Position numbers and translations under genes: made by a program. A stretch of 64,000 nt of DNA from Argyresthia goedartella (taxonomy: Eukaryota; Arthropoda; Insecta; Lepidoptera; Argyresthiidae), in contig OX463829.1 of the NCBI GenBank assembly GCA_949825045.1, positions 248,001 through 312,000 of the forward strand, written 5' to 3'. Under the pieces are notes generated by a model. It was not told the DNA's origin, did no database searches, and saw only the letters and a program-made list of their open reading frames with translations. Positions 1-11,270 of the stretch are shown here, in pieces (the stretch's first letter is position 1; the number at the start of each line of letters is the position of its first letter).

Positions 1-1647
1 TGTGACGTGACCATTAATTATTGATTCAAAGATCTTACCAAAAACAGAGAGGACAGCTATGGGTCTATAATTAGCTACTTCAGCGCTAGAACCGTCCTTG
101 AGCACGGGCGTGACACGCGACAATTTCCAACGTGAGGGATATGTTGAGGTCTTCAAGGCTGTGTTGTAAACATGGAGGAGGGGTTGCGCCAGCGCTGACA
201 GACAGTGTCTTACCACGAATGGTGGGATACCGTCAGGACCAGGGGATGATCGTGGCTTCAGCCGCCGTCCAGCCCGGCGTAGGTCTGCGACGGTAATAGT
301 ATCGACCGCTATACGCGAGGAGCCTCCCGCCGGTCCAGCCATCCGCTCAGCAGCTTTCGCATCAAGAAGGGGTTTGTCTGGTAGGAATACCGAACGAAAG
401 TAAGCGGCAAACGCATTAGCCGCATCAACTCCGGTCACTTTGTTTCCTTCATAAGTGTATATATCGCAAGTCTGTCTACACTTACGTTGGTCCTTTATAA
501 AATCCCAGAACGTAGTCGGGTCAGTGTGTATTTGCCTCTCAGCACGTCGTATGTAGTCGGCATAGGTTAAGTCAATGAGTTCTTTAACTCGGGTTCTGTA
601 GTACTTAAACATTTCTCTGTTGAATTCCTTACCGTAAGCCTTTAACTTCTTTAAATGAAAATATTTGTTCTTAATGTTGCGTACAATGTCAGAAGTAAAC
701 CACTTCGGGTAAATATACCGAGTGGTTATTCTTTTACGCATTTTTCTGGGAACGCAATCATCTAAACATGAATAAAATATACTATATAGTACCTCGACAC
801 AACTGTCGACATCTACACATCCATATAAGTCACCCCAATCTACAGAAGAAAGCGACGCATACAGTGCACTAAAGTCAGCCTTTCGAAACTGCCATTGTGG
901 CGGATCAGATAAGCAATCAGACGAGTAATCAAACGGCAGCGGGGGCGTAGCATGCTCGGATGGTAGGACGCGAGGCTGGGGGCGCGGGAAACGCACATGC
1001 AGCTCCAGCGGAGGGTGGTACCCGTCCACAGGCCTCGTCAGCGGCTCCACCTCCCCAGACACATCTACTCGCTCAGTGGGCATATCACTCAGCACTACAT
1101 CGAGTATACCATCATTCTTATTTGTTACATAATTGTGTTGATTAAATTTACCAATCGCCATTAGGTGTTGGTAATGTACCAACGGATTGATGCCACAAGA
1201 ATTTAAATTCAAGTCACCAAGTACAATTTTGTCCAATTTTGGAAATTTAGATACCACATTTTCTATTACTGTAAATACTTTAGAGTAGTGGGCATCTGGT
1301 GACGAGGGTGTGATATAGACCAGTGCACAGAGGAACTTTATAAAATTATTACTAATTATAGCAAAAACCGCTTCAACGTTATCTGAATAATCCTCCACAT
1401 CTGAGATCTGCTGCACATCGTAGTGGTCCCGCACGGCCAATAGCACGCCGCCCCAGCTAGCGTCGTCGACGCGGTCGCGGCGCAGCACGGTGTACCCAAA
1501 CGGGATCAGCTCGGAGTCTGAGATGCTGCTCACTAGAAACGATTCTGTAATGGCAAAGATATCTGCGCCTGCTTTCAGCATACCTAGCTTACATTGACAT
1601 AATTTAGTTCGAAGGCCTCTGACATTTTGGTATACAAATGTACATGT
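1..1647 (-). CDS. LINE-A ORF2, endonuclease plus start of reverse transcriptase (partial)
   Basis: An open frame runs without a stop from just beyond the ORF1 stop to the window edge, so it is truncated only by the window. The first part reads as an APE-type endonuclease: YQNVRGLRTK at the start, ITES, a GDLNLN block near 1201-1212 and DGYHPPLE near 1015. The RT begins with PGPDGIP near 240-225 and NYRPIAVLS near 70-45; the YxDD box lies outside the window. The frame overlaps the end of ORF1 (1649-2560) in another phase, and its start codon is unclear (no ATG in frame before about 1585). The element is of Jockey/CR1-like type. It would nick target DNA and copy its own RNA there. Confidence 0.9.
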
Positions 1648-1648
1648 C

Positions 1649-2560
1649 TTATGCCGTGGTCTTTTCAGTTTCTCCACGCGACTTGCGAAATGTATGCCAC
1701 GGTTTAACATGCACATCCTCATCCCAATGTTTCTCACATAAAAATTCTGTGACATGTTTACTAGGGACACCTACTTTAAACGATGCATAATCTCCTCTTG
1801 GCTTGAGACTTTCAGCTGTGCATGTATCGTCTGGGCGAATTGAGTTCAGATGTTCAAGTACTTGATCAGCAGTCGTGCCGACCTTAAGAAAATAGACGTG
1901 AATGAAAGACTTCCTTTCGGCCGCCCGGAGCGTTGTAGATCCTGGTGCTGCTGTTCCTCTTATCACGTCACTAGAACGGCGCGGGCGCTTCATTTGCACA
2001 GTTTTCCACTCAGACTCATCCGTGGCAGCGCTCTCTTCCTGTTGAATGTTCTGTGATTCTTCCCGAGGTATTTCTTGAATTTGAGCACACTGTTCAGCTC
2101 TCTTCATTTCCGCTGGTGGTGGCACGGGCACAAATTTTCTTACAGTAGAAGCATAAGACGGCACATGATTTTTTTTAGGACGTCCTGGTTTTGCTTTACC
2201 ATGCTGCTGTGCAGGCGGCGTGACTCCATCCAGCTTGGCACCTACATCCGCCTTGTCATGAAGCTGGGTTTTTTCCGTTTGGGTGCAGCTTAAGTCTCGT
2301 ACTATCTGCATCAGAGTTTCGTTGGAAGCTTGGAGCTTTTTGACTGAAACGACCAAATCCTTGAGCGTGCAATCGTATACCTCGGCAAACTCCAGTTTGA
2401 TAATGCGCCTGAGGTTTTCTTCGTGCACACAACAGGAATCTACGGAAGCATTTTCCAACATAATCGGCTCGGTGGCCACTGTAATATTTGGGTTAGATGA
2501 TTGTGATATGCCAATTTGTATGTGCGTCGCCCGTACAAATTGGCATATCACAATCAACAT
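1649..2560 (-). CDS. LINE-A ORF1, nucleic-acid-binding chaperone-like protein
   Basis: A 303-codon frame immediately upstream of the endonuclease/RT frame, as expected for ORF1 of a two-ORF non-LTR element. The middle (residues about 120-200) is basic and low-complexity, with GRPKK. The C-terminal 90 residues resemble an RNA-binding fold: SFIHVYFLKVG near residue 213 and a HTFRKSRGE tail. No zinc knuckle is visible. The first 20 or so residues come from a foldback (2499-2555), so the true 5' end of the element probably lies near 2533 and the N terminus drawn here is artificial. Assignment rests on position and composition more than on a named domain. Confidence 0.7.
   Translation of the reverse strand: MLIVICQFVRATHIQIGISQSSNPNITVATEPIMLENASVDSCCVHEENLRRIIKLEFAEVYDCTLKDLVVSVKKLQASNETLMQIVRDLSCTQTEKTQLHDKADVGAKLDGVTPPAQQHGKAKPGRPKKNHVPSYASTVRKFVPVPPPAEMKRAEQCAQIQEIPREESQNIQQEESAATDESEWKTVQMKRPRRSSDVIRGTAAPGSTTLRAAERKSFIHVYFLKVGTTADQVLEHLNSIRPDDTCTAESLKPRGDYASFKVGVPSKHVTEFLCEKHWDEDVHVKPWHTFRKSRGETEKTTA
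2499..2555. repeat. Perfect 22-bp foldback at the 5' end of LINE-A
   Basis: Bases 2499-2520 and 2534-2555 are exact reverse complements separated by a 13-nt loop. It lies at the 5' edge of LINE-A ORF1 and looks like a snap-back (template switch onto its own first strand) made when the 5' end was copied. Confidence 0.9.
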
Positions 2561-2645
2561 AACTTAACCTTTCAATGGCAATAGAATCAACACTAAACCT
2601 AAAATTGTTCAATTAAAAACTTCTAAAATAATATTGTCTTTTCCA

Positions 2646-3556
2646 TCAATGTATCTTTGTGAAACATACAACACAAAGATAAGGTTTACTAAGGCAGCTA
2701 TCACAATAGGTGTTGACTTTTTTAGTTCTGTTCTTAGCAGCAACACGTCCATGGCTGGCAAACATGTGCTTGTGGCACTTACGGCGTGTTTTGTTTGCAG
2801 GTCCTTCTTTTCTTGCTAATTGGTGCTTTACTGTCCTCCTTCTCGGTACTTGATCGGTCGAAGCATTTTCAGCTTGTACGAAATCATTCATAATTTCTTT
2901 TCTAAACTGAAGCACTCCTGTTTTCTTGCGGGTGACGCTCTGATAAAGAACTAAAGCGATCACCAACGCCGTGTTTAATAGTAAGTTTATTGCCAGTTTT
3001 TTGTACCACTTCACGGACTTCGTCGGTGGTGTTTGATACGATGTCATTTGATCGTGTCTACGATAATTTGTGGCTTTAAGACTTGTTTGCCGTGTTTGAT
3101 GACTTGTCAAAATCTCTGGTCAGAATGTTTCGTTGACACCAAGACATCTCTCTTAGCTCTCCATCTCAGAACGGTTATACCATCATCACTTTTTTTGCAA
3201 TGTAGTCTCCTCTTTTAAATTTCGTAGAAACCACTTTGGGAAAATGTTTGCGATTCTTTCTCAATGTACCTACCAGATGTGTCTAATTCTTCATGAGTTC
3301 TCTTGCCAATCCAATGCTCGTTTACCAGTTGTCGGTGTACAGAGTGTGTCCTAAATTGAGCAATTCATCGCAAAGCGCCATAACCACCTTGTCGGGCGAT
3401 GTATTAACCCCATAATTCCGTTTTCCACCATAAATGCTCAACTTATACGTGTATCCCGGTAGAGTACATAGTTTGAATAACTTGATTCCATACTTGTGTC
3501 GTTTTTGTTTGTTGTATTGACGGAATATTAATCGCCCGCGAAAAGGAACTACACTT
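2646..3556 (-). pseudogene. piggyBac-1 transposase, C-terminal half (broken)
   Basis: Minus-strand translation gives a piggyBac (DDE_Tnp_1_7) series in order: VPFRGRLIFRQYN near 3545-3505, KLSIYGGK near 3440, TDNW near 3330, a GTLRKNR block near 3260, ITVLRWRAKRDV near 3170, DQMTSYQTPPTKSVKWYKK near 3040, and a C-terminal cysteine cluster (CDSCLSKPYLCVVC) near 2670. That matches the RNase-H-like core plus terminal zinc finger. It is broken by stops after TDNW and after ELMKN and by a phase change near 3110. The missing N-terminal parts continue at 8027-8240 and 13002-13200, separated by LINE insertions. Not functional. Confidence 0.85.
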
Positions 3557-3878
3557 GTAATTTCTTTATTGTACTACACAAAACAGTCATACAGATAACT
3601 TATAATAGAAAAAATACATGTACAAAGGCAAGCTTATCTCTCAAAAGAGATTTCTTCCAGCAAACCAAGATGGTAGGAGAGGTGATGGTTGAGCGGGGGA
3701 AGACCTGCGCGTACAATAAAACTATAAATACTACGACTAATATATACTACAAACAGTATGTATTATACTGATAACCCTAATTGCTAAAAATAGACTGCAT
3801 ACACAATTACTTAAATACAACGTAAAAATATGAATAAACCGTTTAATAAACTAATACATACAAATATATATATATTAT

Positions 3879-6115
3879 CTAACTGGAAAGGGAGAGATAG
3901 TGCTTCTTTAGCCCGTCTTTGAATATATTTAAAGATCGACTGTCCCTGATAGTGCAAGGAAGCTCATTCCACAGTCGTACGGCTCGGATTCTGAACCCGT
4001 GCTCGTAGGCTGCAGTGGAGCGATCTGGAGCTTTGAGCGTAGACGCCATATGAGTTCTCCGAGGCCTGCCTGAAGAAAGAAATTCGAAGCGATCACGTAG
4101 GAAGTTAGGGTAACGAGGGTTCCACAAAATATTATAAAGGAAATACAGGATATGAGAGTCAGAATCGGTAGCCACTTCAGCTCCCTGCGATGCTGAGATA
4201 CGTGGTCATACTTGCGCAGTCCGAAGATGAACCGAATCCCGAGATTTTGAAGTCGTTCGAGTTTGTTCAGTTGTTCTTCATTTGCGCCCACCCAGCAAAC
4301 ATCAGCATAATCGATGAGGGGGAAAAGAAGGGACTGAGCGAGAGTTATTTTGGTCTGGCGAGGAAAAAAGTTCTGAAGTCTCCTGAGGGAATGAAAAGTT
4401 GCGTAAACTCGCCTGCTGACCTCATTAACATGCATTGACCAGGACAATTGATTATCAAAGATGACACCCAGGTTTTTAGCTTTATCGCTATACATGATTA
4501 CAGTACCGTTATAAGTTACAGAAGGGACAGACAATTGCTGCAACGTGTTTAAAGAGTGTCTGGTACCTATAATCATGGCCTGGGACCTATTCGGATTAAC
4601 CAGCAACCTAAATGACGATGCCCATCCACTAATACCAGCCAAGTCAGCGTTTAACGCTTCCACAGCGGAATTTACATCATCAGGAGAGAAGTGACGATAG
4701 ATCTGAAGGTCATCCGCGTAGAGATGATAGGAAGAAGAGAGGACATCGGATATGGAATTGATAAATATTGAGAATAGAAGAGGAGAGAGAATGCCACCTT
4801 GGGGGACACCGGAAGAGAGGTCACACCACTCCGTACAAGCATCCTCCGACTTGATACGCTGTTTTCGGTTCCTTAGGTAAGAGTCAAACCAGCTGGCAGA
4901 GAGGGAGGAGACGTTAAGAGATTTGAGAAGTTCAACGAGAATGTCGAAGTCAACGCAGTTAAAAGCACTGCTGAAGTCCAGCAGAGCCAGCACCGAGATC
5001 TGCCTTTGATCCATGGTGACCTGAATATCATCGGTCACTTTTAATAAAGCCGTAACAGTACTATGACCCGTTCTAAAGCCAGACTGGAAAGGATTAAGTA
5101 GATTTTTAGAGGATAGATAATGGGAGAGCTGAGTATGGACAATGGATTCGAGGACTTTAGAAAGGATCGGCAGGATAGAAATAGGGCGATACTCTTTAAA
5201 GGAGGTGGGATTGGATGATTTGGGGAGAGGGATAACTAATGCTTGTTTCCAAGCAGTAGGGAAAGAACAATTGGAAATGGAGAAATTTAAAATATGTGTT
5301 ATGGCCGGAAGCAGATCATCAAGGATAGTTAGAATCATTCGTTGACAGATATTATCATCTCCTACAGCTTTGGAGCTAATTGCTAGAAATGCTTTCTTAA
5401 CCGTGTCGCTTCCAACATTGCTCAGGTTGAAAGGAGTGGTGTTGGGTAATGACCTAGAGCGCAGACTCTGAAGAGTGGCTTCCTTGATAGAAGGGTCCAT
5501 TACAACTGGTGGAGCAGAGAGGAATTGATTGAGAGCGTTCAGATCAACATCACCCGAATGCATGTCCTGGGATTTGCCAATACCAAGTGTCCTGAGGAAT
5601 TTCCACACCTGAGCTGGGGTGTACCTTTCGATACACTCGAAGATGTGGCGGCGCTTGGCGTCTCGACAGAGACGATTGCATCGATTGCGAAGGCATTTGT
5701 AGGAAAGAAAGTTGTCATCTGTCGGATCCTTTTTGTAGTTACACTTAGCGCGATTTTTCTTAACCATTAGGCGCTTGATAGCATCGTTAAGCCAGGGCGC
5801 CGGCAGGTGTTTTACCCTGACTTTCTTAATGGGAGCATGTTTGTCGTAAAGTCCCAAGACAATTGCATTAAAGTTGTGGATTTTGTCGTCAACGTTCTCG
5901 CTCAAGATGACAGGGGACCAATCGACCAGTGAGACATCAGAACTAAGGGACTCCACATCTATGCCTTTGAAGCTTCGAATATCTATGAATTTCGTTCTGC
6001 TCTTCGGACACCTAATCTTATAGGAGAGGTAGATGAGATCGTGGAAGGAGAAAGGAGAGTTAAGTTGACCGTGAGAGGCAACCTTATCCAAGTTGGAGAC
6101 GATTATGATGTCTAG
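3879..6115 (-). pseudogene. LINE-B ORF2, reverse transcriptase part (frameshifted)
   Basis: A 720-codon open stretch (6091-3929) begins inside the end of the endonuclease (SHGQLNSPFSFHDLIYLSY), then a linker, then RT motifs: EYRPISILP, LDFSSAFNCVD, GVPQGGILSPLLF and the catalytic LYADDLQIY near 4700. The thumb region contains NLGVIFDNQLSW. Around 4150-4175 the phase shifts: the conserved C terminus (HILYFLYNILWNPRYPNFL to HYLSLSS) is in the next frame and ends at 3879. The upstream part of the same protein is at 7076-7761, on the other side of LINE-C. One indel plus the insertion make it inactive. Confidence 0.88.
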
Positions 6116-7075
6116 AAGTCAATAGTCAAAGTACTTTATTACTGTAGATATTTACATATACTTAGCAAACGTCATTTTTTGCCTCTTCTCTACATTGGAC
6201 CACTGTGGGAGAAGAAGGGCGTAGAAACTCCCACAGATTGATTTTTAGATCTCTTTTAAAAATAGGTTGTGCTTAACTAATACAAATATGAAAAATTTAA
6301 TTGTTATGATTAATAAGCAGGAATAAATAATTACAAAATTATTAACAGCAAGGTCTGTGTTGAGCCAGATTAACCCCATACAGTCCTGTCATTTAAGTAA
6401 TCTTGAACATTGTAATATCCCTTTTTCGACAAAGTTGCTTTAACATGCTTTTTAAATTGCTCAAGTGGCAATTTCAAAATCTCCAGAGGTATCTTATTGT
6501 AGTAGAGAATGCACTGACCCTTGAAAGAATTGCTAACCTTCGCGAGTCTAAAACGGGGCGCACATAGTCTGTGATTATTTCTTAGGTAAACATTACAGCT
6601 ATCGCTAAGTTTGGAAAATGTTGTAAGGTTCTTGCGTACATACATTATATTTTCGAAAATAAATTGACTAGCTACTGTTAGTATGTCAATTTCTTTAAAA
6701 AGCTCTCTTAAGGAGTCTGTTCGTTTTAAATTATAAATTGCTCGAATAGCTCTTTTCTGTAAAATAAAAATAGTTTGAATATCCGCTGCTTTCCCCCACA
6801 ACAAGATACCATAGGACATCACACTATGAAAGTAACTAAAATATACTAGCCTAGATGTAGCCACATCCGTGCTTTGTCTGATGTTCCTAACAGCGTAAGC
6901 CGCAGAACTTAATTTACCAGCCAATTTATCTATGTGGGGTCCCCACTGCAATTTGCTATCAATGGTTATTCCAAGAAACTTCGTATCATTTACTAATTCT
7001 AACGTGCTGTTGTCTAACACTAAACTGCTCTCAACTTGCCTGACATTTGGAAGTGAGAATTTGATACACTTGAAG
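6116..7075 (-). mobile_element. LINE-C, 5'-truncated LINE inserted in LINE-B
   Basis: This 960-bp piece carries only the C-terminal third of a LINE ORF2 (7060-6370), with FLGITIDSKLQWGPHIDKLAGKL, SYGILLWG and LQKRAIRAIYNL, followed by a 254-bp 3' UTR ending in AATAAAGTACTTTGAC-like sequence. It is set between two parts of LINE-B that otherwise read SPSLL then DIIIVSNLDK. CTTCT is found at both junctions and may be the target duplication. The last 159 bp (6116-6274) recur almost unchanged at 41861-42019 and 47066-47224, beside the capsid-like frames. Confidence 0.85.
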
Positions 7076-7761
7076 AGAAGAGAGGGAGAACAATGGGGCT
7101 GGAAATGAGTGGCCTCAAGTGGCAAGATGTGGAGATTGAATGAATCAACTATGGACCTGAGTTTGGCAGAACGGGAATTCTTTTTGAGGAGACAGGTGTT
7201 GAAATCCCCAAGAATGAGAGTGTCGTCGTAAATTGGGGTCAAATCATTAAGAAGGGATTCAAAGGTGTCGAAGTAGTCAACACGAAGAGAGGGGCTATAG
7301 AGGACACCAAGCAGCACCTTATTGTGATGAAAAACAATTTCAAGGAAGAGGTATTCAGCAGACTCGGAGTACTGGCTAGGGGATACATTAATCACCTTAC
7401 AAGCAATTTCCGCACGCAGGTAAACAAAGACACCTCCGTCTGCCTTTCCGGTTCTGTCGTTCCTATATAGCCTGAAGCCTGGAAGAGAGTACATGGATGA
7501 AGGGAGTGAAGGCTTAAGGAACGACTCAGAGACAAGGATGCCGTCCACACGTTGCTCAGAAAAAGCCTCGATGAGATCGGGGTAGCTAGTGTGAATACTT
7601 TGAGCATTGATGTGCACTATGTTCAGATTTTTCCCTGACCCACCAAAGACAGTCTTAAGTTTGACGGAAAGCGGTTCTTCCACAGTGGAAATATCGCTTT
7701 CCGCACTAATAAATTCATCGCTAGAAGCACACGACAAGAAGCTATCATTATGGATATCCAT
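7076..7761 (-). pseudogene. LINE-B ORF2, endonuclease part, fused by chance to LINE-C
   Basis: Residues 1-228 of the 463-codon frame 7761-6370 are an APE-type endonuclease: NIVHINAQSIHTSYPDL, VSESFLKP, a YRNDRTGKADGGVFVY block, GVLYSPS and ILGDFNTCLL. The frame then passes directly into LINE-C thumb sequence at 7075, so the 463-residue product is an accident of nested insertion, not one protein. The natural continuation is the RT at 6115-3879. The ATG at 7761 could be the true ORF2 start, since an acidic stretch precedes the endonuclease. Confidence 0.85.
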
Positions 7762-8026
7762 ACTATATATAGGTAAATAATATAGATATATGTATAAAAA
7801 TATATACTACAATAATGTAAATGTTAGTAAAACACAAAAAAAAAACAAGTAAATAACTTAACGGAATGACCTAGACCCATTGCCAGACAACGATTGCTGA
7901 AGTAAGCAGAAAATCTACTTCTTTTAGTTATAAACAACATACAGGATAAAATAAATTAACAACTGGGCAGCGGACAGTGAAGGCACAGAAACAAAATAGA
8001 ACATAACATGAAAAATGTTTTGGAAG

Positions 8027-8240
8027 TACACTTTCATATACAAAGATTCTCCAGGTGTGTACGTCTTTTTAAAATTGTCATTCATGGTGTTCACCAAGTT
8101 TCTGACGCAGTGCAAGCGATCGACCTGGTTCTCTTCATCTGCTTTCGAGAAATGCAGCATTTGCATCAACAGCTCAAACCTATTGCGAGCCATAACTGTC
8201 CTTCGCCCAGTAATCAGATAATCATAATAAATCAATCATT
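8027..8240 (-). pseudogene. piggyBac-1 transposase, middle fragment
   Basis: Reads VMARNRFELLMQMLHFSKAD, then VDRLHCVRNLVNTMNDNF and YTPGESLYM, the typical piggyBac stretch before the first catalytic aspartate. In the neighbouring frame just upstream is SDYWAKD, which continues from LHKIS at 13002-13020, so a one-base shift lies near 8200. The C-terminal continuation is at 3556-2646. The longer 103-codon frame to 7924 only reads on into LINE-B. Confidence 0.85.
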
Positions 8241-8345
8241 TATTCATTAAACAACATAGTTGTATGTGAACATTAATACAGAAGAGACTTATCTACTACT
8301 TACAACACTTAAATTTAATATATTAGTAGAAGTAAAATTATTATA

Positions 8346-11221
8346 TCATAAATAATGTCGATTATAAAATTCATTCACAGCATAAAAGCAGTTTTCTAAT
8401 AAATATTTTTTTAGTTCAGTCTTAAATTTTGTGCTGTTGTCAATTAATTTATAAGACATACGCAAGGAATTATACAGCTTTACGGCTTGATACCTGGGAC
8501 TATGCTCTGCAATTCGCATAGTTGGCCGAATTGTATCGACACGAACGTCCTGACGTCTAGTTTTTAATCTTTTTATTTTATCATCTGCTGTTTCTAGATT
8601 AGATAAATGTTTAGGTTTAGGATAAATGTAAAGGTCAGATAGCAGAACATATATATATAGAGATGGAACTGTCAATAGTCCTAGCTGTTTAAAGTGATCC
8701 TTACACGATTCCCATTGCGGTATTCTAATTATAGTTCTTATAGCTCTCTTTTGTAAAACAAACGCTCTGTTTACATGGAAACCGTTTCCCCAAAATTGTA
8801 TACTGTAGCGCAGTCTAGACTCAACAAGAGCAAAATATACAGAGATAAGATGTTTTTGGGACACTTCATCTCTCAAACTTCTTAGTGCGTAACAGGAAGA
8901 GCTTAAGTATTTGTCGATAGCCGCTAATTCTGCTTTCCAATTTAATCTAGAATCTAAAGTAATACCAAGAAATTTCATCTCGTTTACTTCATCAATTGCG
9001 CTACCATTAAGTGTTATCTGAAGCTTGTCACCCTCTCTTGCTGTTGATTTAAATAACATAACATTGGTTTTTTGAGTGTTAAGTTTGAGATTATTAATAA
9101 TAAACCAAGAGTTGAAGGCTAAAAGAGCAGTTTGTACTTTGTCATTTAAGTCCGATAAATTGTCTGCATGTATAATAGCGTTAGTGTCATCAGCAAATAA
9201 GACTACATTTATGCCTGGAATTTTAATATTCATATACTCTACTAAATCGTTCACGAAAATTGTGGATAGAGTCGGTCCTAATATAGAGCCTTGAGGGACT
9301 CCACGCTTGACTAAAGTGACGCTAGAACGCGCAATATGTTCAATGCCTTCTCTATTACTTTTCATCTCGACATATTGCCTCCTGTGTGATAAGTAACTTT
9401 CCATCAGTTCAATTGAAGCATTTCTCACTCCATAAAATTCCAATTTTCCTAAAAATATGTCATGATCGACAGTGTCAAATGCAGAACTGAGATCAAGGAA
9501 AAGTGCTGCCACCTTTTTTCTCTCTGCTAAATGTCTAAGTGTATCATCAATTAATGCATCCACTGCTTCCGACGTCCCAACGCCTTTCCTGTATCCGAAT
9601 TGTCTTCTACTTAGGATTTTATTTAAAGCAAGATGTATGTTTAGCCTATGTTGAATCAGCTTCTCGAGTATCTTGGAAAGAGTAGGAAGAAGAGAGATTG
9701 GCCGGTACATTTTAGGGTCAGTTTTTGAACCCTTTTTAAAGATTGGTAACACCCTTGCTAACTTAAACTGATCAGGAAATTGTTTGCTGGCAAGGCAGTT
9801 GTTGAAAAATTCTGTCAATGGTAAGGCCAGAAGATCAAGATTTTCCTTAATTATATTGATAGACATCTCGTCCCAACCCGCCGAGTTTTTGTTGTCCATA
9901 GACAAAACTAATTTAATGATCTCTGGTAGTGTCACAAATCTAAGCTCCATGTCATTATAAACTACTTCAAAGTGATTTTTTAGAAGTTCTAAGGCGACAG
10001 CTGGTTCTGTTGATGCATTATAGGAGATAGCATTATGTAAATTAAAGTTTCCGGAAAATATGGTTACAATGTCATTAGGGTCATTGATGATTTTACAGTT
10101 ACATTTTAAAATAACATCACCTGATTTAGTACAATTTTTATTTCTGTGTTTGTTAACTATTTTCCAAATCGCTTTTGTACTGTCCCTGGCTTGTAATAAC
10201 TCTTTTTCTATAGTAAGTTTCTTCATTTGTCTAATAACTTTACGATTACGTTGTAAATATGAAGCTTTATATTCTTTAATTGTGATGTCAGACGATAGGT
10301 TTACGTTGTTTATCAAAAATCTTTTCATATTGCTTGAAGTTCGTATTCCTTTTGTAACCCAGTTAACCCTGTTTGCTTTTTTTGGGTTGATCCTTTGTGT
10401 AGTCTCTTTAAAACTGTCCTTGAATGTTTCGTGAAGTTTACTCAGAAAAGTGTTAGTATCCATACCACACCAATCTTGTTGCCTACAGAAATAAGATTTA
10501 TTTTTCCTATTAAATTTTCTTCTTTTTGCTTGATATGAGATTTCTTTCTTTCCAATCTCGTTTGTAACTGGTGTACATGTTAATCCAGCATGTCCATCGC
10601 CCAGTCCATTAAAATCTACTACTGCTGTGTCCAAAACGTCTTGAGCGAGATTGGTCAAAATATTGTCTATGCAGGACTGGGAGTCATTGCGAGCAAATGT
10701 TGGTGTGTTTACAATATGCCTAAAGTTATAGCAAGTTAGTAGAGACAGAAAATCCTCTTTCTGGTTGCTATCAGACAGCAGATCTTTGTTGAAATCTCCA
10801 ACTATTACGCATTGCTTATCAAAGAACTGCTCAAGGAGCTTTTCCAAGCTGACCATGAAACTATCAAAATTTTTTGTGTCTGGCGTGCGATATATACATA
10901 TAATATTGATGTTCGTGTCGATATCCTTCAGCCCACATATTTCAAAGCTATTCATTTTATATAATTTCTGGCAACTATTTAAATTTTCGACCTTTTTATC
11001 ACTTTGTGACAGAATGAGTGACCCACCTCTCTTTTTTTCAGTCTTGTATTAAATACCAAAAGGTTATAGTCATTAATATTAAAAAGTGGAGCATTGATGG
11101 CATTTAGAAAATGTTCACAAATACAAATAAAATCAGGTTTTTTACTAAGTCCGCTAAGATAAAGTTCGATCTCATCTCTTTTACTTGTGACGCCGCAAAG
11201 TTTCTGATAAAAGATGCACAT
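8346..11221 (-). pseudogene. LINE-D ORF2, endonuclease and reverse transcriptase (one frameshift)
   Basis: The first part (11221-10979) starts with an endonuclease-type FYQKLCGVTSKRDEI. The frame shifts once near 11030 in a run of seven A's, after which an 869-codon frame (10955-8346) is intact. It shows GDFNKDLL, NTPTFARN, IDNILTN and DGHAGLT (endonuclease), then YRPISLLPTLSK, LDLSSAFDTVDH, GVPQGSILGPTL, the catalytic LFADDTNAI and FLGITLDSRLNW (RT and thumb), ending FYNRHYL. FADD replaces the commoner YADD, as in several arthropod clades. A single indel in a homopolymer could also be a sequencing error, in which case ORF2 would be intact. Confidence 0.88.
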
Positions 11222-11270
11222 ATGTGAGTTTGACCGCGTTTCACTAGTGTTGCGTTGCTCAGCCAGTTCA

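Larger units (their letters stand above)
3557..8026 (-). mobile_element. LINE-B, CR1-like non-LTR retrotransposon inserted in piggyBac-1
   Basis: A minus-strand element flanked by the 7-bp direct repeat TACACTT at 3550-3556 and 8027-8033. Removing it approximately rejoins the piggyBac-1 frame (ESLYM on one side, VVPFRGRL on the other). It carries the endonuclease (7076-7761) and RT (3879-6115) of one ORF2, interrupted by LINE-C at 6116-7075. The 3' end is short and AATAAAGAAATTAC-like. There is no ORF1, and 7762-8026 is a non-coding 5' remnant. The same 3' tail recurs at 35698-35896. Confidence 0.85.

Noticed and set aside
1850..2567. Three plus-strand frames opposite LINE-A ORF1
   Set aside because: Antisense shadows of a better supported ORF1; no motifs.
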